The notes: generated by a model not told the origin, from the letters alone. 5,337 nt of DNA from Nitrososphaerota archaeon (GCA_027314685.1 DAHVAI010000364.1:1-5337), one strand, 5' to 3'; positions 1 to 5,337 are shown, counted from the first letter of the stretch. A program made the numbers and translations.

Positions 1-1
1 G

Positions 2-409
2 TGTAACCATTACTGGGTAGACACCTGCAGAACATACATCGTTGGTAAGAAACCCACCCCCGAACAAGAAAGAGCGTTTCGCGTAATCCTAAAGGCAAAG
101 AAAAACGCCGAGGAAATATTGAGGCCCGGTACAAGAGCGTCCGAAGTTTACAAGGTCGCGTCAAACACGATCACAGAAGCTGGGTATAAACCCCTTCACC
201 ATCATGCTGGCCACGGTCTTGGATTGGACGACCAAGAATCACCATTCTTTCTTCCAAACTCCGAGGAAATCATCGAAGAAGGAGATGTGTGCGCAGTCGA
301 ACCTGGAGTCTACGACAAGAGCTTTGGTGGCATGCGCGTAGAGGATAACTACATCATCACCAAGGATGGGTTTGAGAAAATATCAAAATTCCCGCTTGGC
401 TTTCCTTGA
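2..409 (+). CDS. M24 family metallopeptidase (Xaa-Pro dipeptidase/aminopeptidase-like), 3' part only
   Basis: The gene enters from the left edge, and frame 2 is open from base 2, giving 135 residues of the C-terminal catalytic 'pita-bread' domain. The whole N-terminal domain and the first metal Asp lie outside the window. Visible family landmarks, numbered within this fragment, are the second metal Asp in VDTCRTY (D7), the metal His in AGHGLGL (H71), the metal Glu in VEPGVY (E100) and the last metal Glu in MRVEDNYI (E114). So all four dinuclear-metal ligands expected here are present. Family members cleave N-terminal or dipeptide X-Pro bonds, or act on creatine-like substrates. Oddly, the position that in methionine aminopeptidase and prolidases is a catalytic His just before 'E-x-P' is Gln here (Q78 in DDQESP), so peptidase activity is not assured. 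A TTG at 119 is internal and should not be taken as the start. The gene ends in TGA and converges on the minus-strand lyase gene. Confidence 0.88.
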   Translation, partial: CNHYWVDTCRTYIVGKKPTPEQERAFRVILKAKKNAEEILRPGTRASEVYKVASNTITEAGYKPLHHHAGHGLGLDDQESPFFLPNSEEIIEEGDVCAVEPGVYDKSFGGMRVEDNYIITKDGFEKISKFPLGFP

Positions 410-473
410 TAATCGATGACGAGAAGAAATTCTCCCACGCGCGTGGTCCATAGATCATTGAGATCTTATCGAG
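410..473. terminator. convergent intergenic region with two inverted repeats, possible bidirectional terminator
   Basis: This 64-base gap lies between two convergent 3' ends. It holds a small stem-loop, GAGAA-GAAA-TTCTC (421-434, five pairs around a GNRA-type tetraloop). This is followed directly by the perfect 12-base palindrome CCACGCGCGTGG (435-446). Neither is followed by a clear T-run on either strand. Archaeal termination relies more on T-rich tracts than hairpins, so the terminator role is inferred mostly from position. Confidence 0.3.
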
Positions 474-1382
474 CTAAACGACCATTCCCTCAACTATTGT
501 GGCAAGCTCATCCTTTTGTTCTCTAGAAAGCTCGCTCAACGGAGGTCTGACCACCGGCTCGATCTTTATAGCTTTACTTACCATCGCTTGCTTTACTACT
601 GCGATAGGATTCTTGGTGCTCCTTCTGAACGCAAAATATTCCGTTAGTTTCATGTAGATTTTTCTAGCCTCGCCAATTTTGTTCTGAGAAACGAAAGTGT
701 ACATTTGTCTCATAACGTGAGGCGCAAAGTTACTCACGCTGTTAAAGACTCCAGAGGATCCAGCAACAAGGCCGTGGTAACAGTATGGCTCGTTCCCCAA
801 GATAATGTTCACTCTTCGAAGCACCCTAAGCCTATTTGTGAACTCTAGCATGTCTGTTGTGGCATCTTTGATTGCTACAATGCTCTCGACCTCATCGACA
901 ATTTTTCCAAGCTCAGCAGTTGACAGCTCGAACCCAAGAAAGTCAGGGGCGTTGTAAAGAACTATGGGAAGTGAAGTGCCTTTTGCTACCATCCTAAAAT
1001 GACGGAGCAATCCGTCAAGGCTATACTTCATGTAGAAAGCAGGAAGCAAGAGGATTCCGTCAGCGCCTGCTTTTTCTGCAATCTTCGCGCGTTCAATCGC
1101 ATCCATTGTGGAAGTGCTCGAGGTTCCTGCAAGTACAGGAACCCTTCCGTTAGTTTCCTCTACGGTGATTCGAATCACTCTCCCCAGTTCTTCAGTAGTG
1201 AGTGAGCTCCACTCTCCTATTGAACCGCACGGTGTGATTACATTCACTTTGTTTTCTACTAGAAACCTAACGTTTGCTCGAATTCCCTCTTCGCTCACTG
1301 AAAGATCAGGATTAAATGGCGTGACGCTCGTAACAAGAATTCCCTTCAGTGCTTCCCTAAAATCAGATTTTTCCATACCCAT
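474..1382 (-). CDS. dihydrodipicolinate synthase (DapA)/N-acetylneuraminate lyase family aldolase or dehydratase
   Basis: The 302-residue protein is normal length for this family of (beta/alpha)8-barrel class I lyases, which form a Schiff base between a lysine and a 2-oxo acid such as pyruvate. Visible landmarks are the carboxylate-binding loop GSIGE (53-57) followed by SSLTTEE, the catalytic Tyr in VLYNAP (Y143) and the Schiff-base Lys in AIKDAT (K172). The Arg that binds the aspartate-semialdehyde carboxylate in true DapA (YNxPxR) is Phe here (F148 in YNAPDFLG). There are no lysine-biosynthesis neighbours, so a catabolic role on a sugar-derived 2-keto-3-deoxy acid or similar compound is more likely than lysine synthesis. 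The start is ATG at 1380-1382; a second ATG two codons on (Met3) is an alternative. A TATA-like box sits about 23 bases upstream, which suggests a leaderless message. The gene is downstream of, and co-directional with, the mutarotase-like gene (84-base gap). It ends in TAG. Confidence 0.9.
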   Translation of the reverse strand: MGMEKSDFREALKGILVTSVTPFNPDLSVSEEGIRANVRFLVENKVNVITPCGSIGEWSSLTTEELGRVIRITVEETNGRVPVLAGTSSTSTMDAIERAKIAEKAGADGILLLPAFYMKYSLDGLLRHFRMVAKGTSLPIVLYNAPDFLGFELSTAELGKIVDEVESIVAIKDATTDMLEFTNRLRVLRRVNIILGNEPYCYHGLVAGSSGVFNSVSNFAPHVMRQMYTFVSQNKIGEARKIYMKLTEYFAFRRSTKNPIAVVKQAMVSKAIKIEPVVRPPLSELSREQKDELATIVEGMVV

Positions 1383-1400
1383 ATCGACTCTTAGTAGATT

Positions 1401-1409
1401 CCATTAAAA
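1401..1409 (-). promoter_or_regulatory. TATA-like box for the DHDPS-family gene
   Basis: Read on the minus strand this is TTTTAATGG, centred about 23 bases before the ATG at 1382. That spacing would put transcription initiation at or next to the start codon, and no Shine-Dalgarno sequence is visible between. The box overlaps the 10-base palindrome AAAACGTTTT (1406-1415). It suggests the lyase gene has its own promoter in addition to any readthrough from the mutarotase-like gene. Confidence 0.4.
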
Positions 1410-1453
1410 CGTTTTTGCACCTCGGCTGGTCTTAGCCTCGACTATCTGTCATT

Positions 1454-1466
1454 GGAAAAAACAAGA
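1454..1466 (-). terminator. T-rich tract after the mutarotase-like gene, possible archaeal terminator
   Basis: On the minus strand, the bases directly after the TAA stop read TCTTGTTTTTTCC, including six consecutive T (1456-1461). Archaeal RNA polymerase commonly terminates at such oligo-T tracts. A weak GGCT/AGCC inverted repeat follows it. Termination may be partial, since the next gene is co-directional. Confidence 0.35.
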
Positions 1467-2489
1467 TTAGGGCGCTTCTTTCGCCTTAACTCTTCTAAAC
1501 ATATTGAAACTCAAGTCAGCATGCAATCTTGAATTCTTGTTGAGAATCTTTGCCGAACCATGCTCGACGTCATCAGCTAAACCTCTTCCCGTTGAGCTCG
1601 TCGTTGGTTCAAGTGCCAACGTTCTGCCCCTTCCAAAGAATGGATAGTCAAGTACGCCCCAATAAAGCCAGTACCAAAGAATAGGGAAAGTTTCCCTGTT
1701 CCAGTTCACTCGTACTCCAAGGTCGAGTTTTGCATTGTAAAGATCATAGCACGCTGGCCGTAAATCAAATATTGGGAAATCTTCCTGGACTCTGTAGCTT
1801 CTTTCTGGCAATCTGCTAAGATCCACCTTTCCCCCGTTTGCTCCCGGAGCTAGCGGCCATTTGAATTCCATTCCCGGAGCGAGCCTAGAGTTTGAAACCT
1901 CAAATGTGCTTGTGACTGCTCTAGTCGCTGGTACGTCAATCCTGAGATCCGGGCCCACAAATGGTTCCCCGTATGCGATATGCTGAGCCCAAGAGATCTC
2001 AACGCTCTGCTCTCCCAGATTGATTAGATCCTCAGATATCGTCAGGAGTGGCTTGTCAGATGCTAGTGTAATTTTCTTTTCCGCCCTGATCGGATACCTG
2101 ACGCAATCAGCCGAGAGATTTACACTTGCAATTCCATTTTTCTCACTTGATTCCGAGCAATTCCACGGCAACAGGGCACTCTCAGCATGGCCCACGAATT
2201 TAGCTCCTCTGTTAGACGACGGATTTCCATAGTTTGGGAAGATGTCATTCCATCCGCCACCATAATAATCATGGAACACGTCTGCAGGGCTTGAGACATC
2301 TTGTATGTGCGAAGCAGGATTGCGATATCCAGTTGGAGAGTGCCAAATAAGATCGATATCAAGCGGTTTGTAAACCAGCTCAAAGATGTCGGAACCTTTG
2401 TCAAGAAGAATTGAAACCTTCACGAGCCTATTTTCCAGTGTCACGGTCCTCATTCCCTTGTAAGACCAATCAACACAGACTTTGGCCAT
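1467..2489 (-). CDS. aldose 1-epimerase (galactose mutarotase)-like sugar-binding protein
   Basis: The 340-residue protein has the sequence character of the galactose mutarotase-like beta-sandwich superfamily, whose members interconvert sugar anomers or bind sugars. Early strands read VSILLDKGSDIFELVYKP (24-42), followed by a glycine/tryptophan-rich segment GGGWNDIFPNYG (77-88). Candidate active-site residues are H101 in GHAESALLPW, H170 in WAQHIAYGEPF and E294 in ALEPTTSS. These match in order and spacing the two His and the general-base Glu of GalM-type epimerases. No signal peptide or membrane segment is seen, so it is probably cytoplasmic. The ATG at 2487-2489 is fixed by an in-frame TGA only four codons upstream (2502-2504). 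It is probably divergently transcribed from RidA through a shared 131-base promoter region. True substrate is unknown; many relatives are annotated only as DUF4432/aldose-epimerase family. Confidence 0.8.
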   Translation of the reverse strand: MAKVCVDWSYKGMRTVTLENRLVKVSILLDKGSDIFELVYKPLDIDLIWHSPTGYRNPASHIQDVSSPADVFHDYYGGGWNDIFPNYGNPSSNRGAKFVGHAESALLPWNCSESSEKNGIASVNLSADCVRYPIRAEKKITLASDKPLLTISEDLINLGEQSVEISWAQHIAYGEPFVGPDLRIDVPATRAVTSTFEVSNSRLAPGMEFKWPLAPGANGGKVDLSRLPERSYRVQEDFPIFDLRPACYDLYNAKLDLGVRVNWNRETFPILWYWLYWGVLDYPFFGRGRTLALEPTTSSTGRGLADDVEHGSAKILNKNSRLHADLSFNMFRRVKAKEAP

Positions 2490-2552
2490 TTTAGAGAAAC
2501 ATCATCCCATCCAACGCTGACTGCGTCTTTTACGAAGCAATTAGCTTTTTGT

Positions 2553-2561
2553 TCATATTTA
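2553..2561 (-). promoter_or_regulatory. TATA-like box for the mutarotase-like gene
   Basis: On the minus strand, GTAAATATG lies about 68 bases before the ATG at 2489. It would give a leader of roughly 40 bases, carrying GGGATGATG just upstream of the start as a weak ribosome-binding candidate. A nearer alternative is CGTAAAAG at about 2528-2535. Assignment is by base composition only. Confidence 0.25.
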
Positions 2562-2569
2562 CGGCCGTA
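2560..2569. promoter_or_regulatory. palindrome TACGGCCGTA between divergent promoters, candidate operator
   Basis: A perfect 10-base palindrome lies between the TATA-like box for the minus-strand gene (2553-2561) and the one for RidA (2576-2584). A dimeric regulator bound here could block both promoters. This is the only perfect palindrome of this length that I noticed in the region; a 10-base palindrome can also arise by chance. Confidence 0.3.
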
Positions 2570-2575
2570 CGCAAC

Positions 2576-2584
2576 TTAAAATAA
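2576..2584 (+). promoter_or_regulatory. TATA-like box for ridA
   Basis: TTAAAATAA is centred about 41 bases before the RidA ATG. Initiation about 25 bases downstream would leave a leader of roughly 15 bases (AGAGTGACTCTTTAAA before the ATG) with no good Shine-Dalgarno match. Confidence 0.4.
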
Positions 2585-2620
2585 CTAATGAGAGAGATTT
2601 GGGCAGAGTGACTCTTTAAA

Positions 2621-3001
2621 ATGCCAAAGCACATAGTAAGATCTGAGAACGCGCCGAAACCTGGTGGCCCATATTCGCAGGCAGTTGTGGCAGAAGGAAA
2701 GTTTGTCTTTGTCGCAGGTCAAGTCGGTACCGATCCGAAGACAAAGAATTTACCCGAGGGCATTGCAAAACAAACGGAGCAAGCTCTCAACAATATCAAA
2801 GCTATTCTTGAAGCGGCTGGAAGCAAGCTTGAAAACGTGGTTAGGGTTGGAGTATATCTTCGGAACATAAGCGACTTTCAACCTATGAACAAGATTTACG
2901 AGACGTTCTTTCCGCAAAATCCTCCGGCACGTTCCACAATCGAAGCAAAGCTAGCCGGCGAATTTCTCGTCGAGATTGACTGCGTAGCCTTGCAACAATG
3001 A
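2621..3001 (+). CDS. ridA: RidA (YjgF/YER057c/UK114) family reactive enamine/imine deaminase
   Basis: The 126-residue protein has standard length for the family. RidA proteins form trimers and hydrolyse reactive enamine/imine intermediates, for example 2-aminoacrylate from PLP-dependent dehydratases, to 2-oxo acids and ammonia. Landmarks are GGPYSQAV near the N-terminus (Y18, S19), FVAGQVG, the substrate-carboxylate Arg in PPARSTIEAKL (R104) and the Glu in LVEIDCVAL (E118). R104 corresponds to the functionally essential Arg105 of enteric RidA, so an active deaminase is likely. The ATG start is fixed by an in-frame TGA at 2609-2611. The gene ends in TGA, and the next gene starts 16 bases on, so the two are probably co-transcribed. 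Neighbouring catabolic genes suggest either general detoxification or a dedicated imine-hydrolysis step in the local pathway. Confidence 0.95.
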   Translation: MPKHIVRSENAPKPGGPYSQAVVAEGKFVFVAGQVGTDPKTKNLPEGIAKQTEQALNNIKAILEAAGSKLENVVRVGVYLRNISDFQPMNKIYETFFPQNPPARSTIEAKLAGEFLVEIDCVALQQ

Positions 3002-3017
3002 CGGACTGCAAACCAAC

Positions 3018-3944
3018 TTGAAGCGCCTTTCTCTGAAAGACCAAGGTGAGCTCCTCTACACAATTAGCGCGCAGAACAAGCCAAGACTCTTTGTTGACTC
3101 TGGTGAGACCTTCTGCATAGAAACCGAGGATGCCTTCTCTGGTCAGATAAGAAAGGAAGGAGACCTAAGAGATTTGAGAAAGGTACCTTATGGAAACCCC
3201 CAGTGCGGCCCCATCTACGTTAGAGAGGCAAAGCCTGGAGATGTTTTGTCGATCGCGATTGAGGGCATTTCCCCGTTGATCAGCCAGGGTGCTACGCGCG
3301 TTGTCTCATCGTGGTACACTTCCAAGTATGACGCGGAACTGACGACCCGATTTCTTAATGCAAGCTCGTCTGTCCCTCATGGAACCACGGTATGCAAGAT
3401 TATTGATGGAATAGTACATCTTGGAAGGTTCAAAATTCCGTACAAACCAATGATCGGAACTATGAGCACCGCAGATCCACTCGAAACCTATCTTGCTTGG
3501 TTTCCAGGTCCCCACGGTGGAAACATGGACATACTCGATGTTACAACTGGCGCAACTCTCTACCTCCCAGTCAGAGTTGAAGGTGCTTTGCTGCACGTAG
3601 GTGATGCCCATGCCGTTCAAGGAGAGGGCGAGCTCTCGGGCGCAGCTGTCGAGATGCCATCTGCCACTACGCTCAAGGTAGACGTTCTCAAGAATAGACC
3701 GCCGATTGTCTGGCCCAGGCTAGAAAACAAAGATAACATTTTTGTGATCGTCGCAACCGAGACAGGAAGGCCATTCGAGGAAGCTATGAGAGTCGGTTTT
3801 CTCCAGTTGGCATTGTGGATGGAGGAAGAATATGGCATCGAACGTTGGCAAGCCTTTGAGCTTCTCACGATGGTTGCAAAGATCAGAGTGGGAAATTTCT
3901 GGACAGTAGCTGTCGGAGTCCCGAAGGAATACCTGACCAAATAA
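3018..3944 (+). CDS. acetamidase/formamidase family amidohydrolase
   Basis: The 308-residue protein is typical in length for the FmdA/AmdA family, which hydrolyses short amides such as formamide or acetamide to ammonia and the acid. Conserved blocks occur in the usual order: IETEDAFSGQI (34-44), CGPIYVREAKPGDVL (63-77), PMIGTMSTADP (144-154), GPHGGNMD (164-171), ATLYLPV (179-185) and GDAHAVQGEGE (195-205), which carry the metal- and substrate-site residues. The start is TTG at 3018, chosen because it fits the family N-terminus; upstream ATG 2998 (overlapping the ridA stop) is in another frame and closes at once. No Shine-Dalgarno motif is visible, so translation probably couples to ridA, which ends 16 bases before. 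The C-terminus (NFWTVAVGVPKEYL) matches family ends, so the gene is complete. True substrate is open; the family also includes poorly characterised members in sugar and nitrogen catabolism loci. Confidence 0.93.
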   Translation: MKRLSLKDQGELLYTISAQNKPRLFVDSGETFCIETEDAFSGQIRKEGDLRDLRKVPYGNPQCGPIYVREAKPGDVLSIAIEGISPLISQGATRVVSSWYTSKYDAELTTRFLNASSSVPHGTTVCKIIDGIVHLGRFKIPYKPMIGTMSTADPLETYLAWFPGPHGGNMDILDVTTGATLYLPVRVEGALLHVGDAHAVQGEGELSGAAVEMPSATTLKVDVLKNRPPIVWPRLENKDNIFVIVATETGRPFEEAMRVGFLQLALWMEEEYGIERWQAFELLTMVAKIRVGNFWTVAVGVPKEYLTK

Positions 3945-3972
3945 CCAAATTGCTATTTCACGAAACTCCTCT

Positions 3973-3980
3973 AAGCTTAT
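3973..3980 (+). promoter_or_regulatory. TATA-like box for the F420-dependent oxidoreductase gene
   Basis: AAGCTTAT is centred about 31 bases upstream of the ATG at 4008, in the 63-base gap after the amidase gene. Initiation about 25 bases downstream would leave a leader of only a few bases. No Shine-Dalgarno sequence is visible. Confidence 0.4.
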
Positions 3981-4007
3981 GTACTTCAAAGCGTAGCACT
4001 CCATGCA

Positions 4008-5015
4008 ATGCCTTCTCAAATCCTTGAAAAGCGCTCCATCGGTTTCTTAGCAGTTCCCGACATGGTCGAAGCAAACAGAATGTTACAGTTGTCACGTCTA
4101 GCAGAGAAGGCAGGCTTTGATGCTATCTGGGTGAGCGATCATTTTCACCCGTGGTTTGACACTGGCGGCTACGGCTATAGTACATGGATCTGGATGAGCG
4201 CCGCAATGTCAGAAATCAAGATACCTTTCGGTACTGCAGTGACAGCTCCGATTCTAAGATATCATCCCGCTATCACAGCTCAAGCTTTTGCAACGATGGA
4301 AAAAATGTTCGGGCACCGTGTAATTTTGTGAGTGGGTGCTGGGGAAGCTATGAACGAGGTGCCTCTTGGTTATCCGTGGCCCAAATATCCCGAGAGAAGA
4401 GATCGATTGATAGAAGCAGTTCAAGTGATGAAGAAACTCTCGAAAGGAGGCTTTGTGAACTATGATGGTCAATACTACAAACTCAAAAATGCAAACATGT
4501 ATCTCACATCAGACGTTCCGATCATAATGTCTGCTCTAGGGCCCAAAATGGCTAGAGTTGTGGGAAGATACGGCGATGGACTCATCACTTCGGCTAGAAC
4601 TCCTGACTATCTCAAGAGTGTGATATTTCCAGGCGTCAAAGAAGGGGCCAAGGAAGCAGGCCGTGATCTTGACGACATGCTAAAGGTTGTTGAGATCGAC
4701 TTTGGTTTCGATAAAGACTATGACAAAGCACTTCAAGCCACGAGAAGGTGGGCTGCAACGCTTCTCAATGAGACCCTGAACACAGACATTTCTGACCCTC
4801 GGGAGATTGAAAAACTAGGTAAACAAAAAGTCAGTGACCAGCAGCTGGCAGAGGTATTTCCTATCGTAACTAACGCTGAAGGTTTCATCCACGGAATAGA
4901 GAAGTACTTTGAATGTGGGTTTGACCACGTGTACGTCGAATTGAATACCTACAATGATGAATCGGCAATAGATCTATTCAAAAACAAGGTGTTGCCGTAT
5001 TTCAAGGGCTCTTGA
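4008..5015 (+). pseudogene. F420-dependent LLM-class oxidoreductase, glucose-6-phosphate dehydrogenase-like, interrupted by in-frame TGA
   Basis: One continuous frame of 335 codons plus the terminal TGA is broken only by a TGA at codon 108 (4329-4331). The two parts (107 and 227 residues) together align end to end with F420-dependent glucose-6-phosphate dehydrogenase (FGD, about 336 residues) and related F420 alcohol dehydrogenases, (beta/alpha)8 enzymes that pass hydride from a sugar or alcohol to F420. Landmarks are VSDHFHPW (D44, H45, W49 match FGD Asp39, His40, Trp44), AQAFATM and, straight after the stop, VGAGEAMNE (E113 matches FGD Glu109). The stop replaces a Gly of the conserved RVxLGVGxGE motif; GGA to TGA is one base change. 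The GTG next to the stop could in theory restart, but both halves carry active-site residues. Compared with my recollection of FGD1, the phosphate-binding Lys259 and Arg283 positions look like Asn and Val, so the ancestral substrate was probably not a sugar phosphate. It may be a true pseudogene or a sequence error. Confidence 0.88.
4329..4331 (+). other. premature in-frame TGA codon in the LLM oxidoreductase
   Basis: The context is GTA ATT TTG TGA GTG GGT GCT GGG GAA, translating as V-I-L-stop-V-G-A-G-E. Family members have Gly at this place. There is no length change, so it is a substitution-type interruption rather than a frameshift. Confidence 0.93.
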
Positions 5016-5029
5016 ATTCTTTTAAGAGC
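5008..5029 (+). repeat. stem-loop spanning the oxidoreductase stop codon
   Basis: GCTCTTGAA (5008-5016) pairs with TTTAAGAGC (5021-5029) around the loop TTCT. This makes nine pairs including one G-T. It covers the natural TGA stop (5013-5015) and the TATA-like box of the next gene. There is no trailing T-run, so an intrinsic-terminator role is uncertain; it could influence readthrough or simply reflect the A/T-rich promoter. Confidence 0.4.
5020..5025 (+). promoter_or_regulatory. TATA-like box for the enolase-superfamily gene
   Basis: TTTTAA within CTTTTAAGAG is centred 27 bases before the ATG at 5050. This spacing is expected for a leaderless archaeal transcript, and no Shine-Dalgarno motif occurs in the 34-base gap. 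Confidence 0.45.
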
Positions 5030-5049
5030 GCTGAAAACCCAGCTTTACG

Positions 5050-5337
5050 ATGAAAATTATAGATCTCAAGTCTACAATAGTTTCTGTTCCTATCAAAAAG
5101 AGCTATCCTACGGCTTTCGGAGCCTTCAGTGGTCACGTTACCGCTGTGATAGTCCAAGTATTCACCGACGATGGTCTCGTAGGAATAGGAGAAACTCCCG
5201 TCCTTTACAGCGGAGATATCACAAAGCAGATGGTCGATTTTTCGAGACCTTTTCTGTTGGGAAGCGATCCTTTTGACGTAGAGGTTGTGAGACGAAGACT
5301 CTATGCGAGCTACAACCTCACTCACTTTCACATTCAT
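5050..5337 (+). CDS. enolase superfamily (mandelate racemase/muconate lactonizing type) enzyme, N-terminal part
   Basis: From ATG 5050 the frame stays open for 96 codons to the window edge, so the gene is cut at its 3' end. The translated part is the alpha+beta capping domain of the enolase superfamily. It begins MKIIDLKSTIVSVPI, has a substrate-specificity loop region around TAFGAFSGHVTAVIV (21-35), then the diagnostic TDDGLVGIGE (39-48) and a helix segment LLGSDPFDVEVVRRRLY (69-85). The catalytic barrel with the Mg ligands and acid/base Lys or His lies outside, so the reaction cannot be fixed. Dehydratases of acid sugars (gluconate, galactonate, glucarate), cycloisomerases and dipeptide epimerases share this domain. 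Because a DHDPS-family lyase and a mutarotase-like gene are close by, an acid-sugar dehydratase is the preferred inference. The gene follows the oxidoreductase by 34 bases with its own TATA-like box. Confidence 0.9.
   Translation, partial: MKIIDLKSTIVSVPIKKSYPTAFGAFSGHVTAVIVQVFTDDGLVGIGETPVLYSGDITKQMVDFSRPFLLGSDPFDVEVVRRRLYASYNLTHFHIH

Noticed and set aside
119..409. Short gene starting at TTG 119
   Set aside because: The frame is open upstream to base 2 with the M24 motif VDTCRTY, so the TTG is an internal Leu codon.
999..1407. Plus-strand open frames inside the DHDPS-family gene
   Set aside because: They run opposite a protein with intact catalytic motifs and show no family features of their own.
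2588..2611. Seven-codon upstream reading frame (ATG AGA GAG ...) in frame with ridA and ending nine bases before its ATG
   Set aside because: It starts only a few bases after the TATA-like box, so it would probably not be transcribed from that promoter, and no similar leader peptide is known to me.
4329..4331. TGA as a selenocysteine codon
   Set aside because: The replaced residue is Gly in a backbone-binding loop, not Cys, in the family members I recall. Selenocysteine in archaea is known mainly from a few methanogens and Lokiarchaeota, and the 3' hairpin at 5008-5029 lacks an evident SECIS-type GAA/A internal loop.
4312..4340. Six-pair stem (GGCACC with GGTGCT, including one G-T pair) flanking the internal TGA
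   Set aside because: The stem is short with a 17-base loop and overlaps strongly conserved coding sequence; chance is a sufficient explanation.
4332..5015. A separate gene starting at GTG 4332
   Set aside because: It begins mid-motif (VGAGEAMNE), is in the same frame as the upstream part, and lacks half of the F420-binding barrel. It is the 3' part of the interrupted gene.
5002..5337. Minus-strand open frame overlapping the right edge
   Set aside because: It has no recognisable family features and lies opposite a clear enolase-superfamily N-terminal domain that begins at 5050 on the plus strand.

Overview
The window looks archaeal. Most starts lack a Shine-Dalgarno sequence and instead have an A/T-rich, TATA-like box about 23-31 bases upstream, as in leaderless or short-leader archaeal transcripts. 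One gene encodes a coenzyme F420-dependent oxidoreductase of the kind found in archaea and actinobacteria. Base composition is moderate, in the mid-40s percent GC by eye. I cannot place it below domain level; an uncultivated Thermoproteota/Thaumarchaeota-like lineage is only a guess.

Layout. Positions 2-409 (+) are the 3' end of an M24 (Xaa-Pro peptidase/creatinase fold) gene that enters from outside the window. Facing it on the minus strand are a dihydrodipicolinate synthase (DHDPS)-family lyase (474-1382) and, upstream of it, a galactose-mutarotase-like protein (1467-2489). A 131-bp divergent promoter region (2490-2620) with a central palindrome separates these from a plus-strand series: RidA (2621-3001), an acetamidase/formamidase family hydrolase (3018-3944), an F420-dependent glucose-6-phosphate dehydrogenase-like oxidoreductase (4008-5015) and the N-terminal third or less of an enolase-superfamily (mandelate racemase/muconate lactonizing) enzyme (5050 to the window end). 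No RNA genes, insertion sequences or CRISPR repeats were seen, and there is no gene-free stretch over 300 bases.

The most striking point is an in-frame TGA (4329-4331) inside the F420-dependent oxidoreductase. It falls on a glycine codon position of the conserved VGxGE coenzyme/active-site loop, and the frame continues intact for 227 codons to a natural end. Other genes here use TGA as a true stop, so the simplest explanations are a recent nonsense mutation or a single-base sequence error.

As a working inference, a mutarotase-like protein, an F420-linked sugar-type dehydrogenase, an enolase-superfamily (possibly acid-sugar) dehydratase and a DHDPS-family aldolase/dehydratase together resemble a non-phosphorylative sugar or sugar-acid oxidation pathway using F420 as electron acceptor. 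RidA and the amidase add a nitrogen-handling theme (imine/enamine and amide hydrolysis). The substrate cannot be read from this window.
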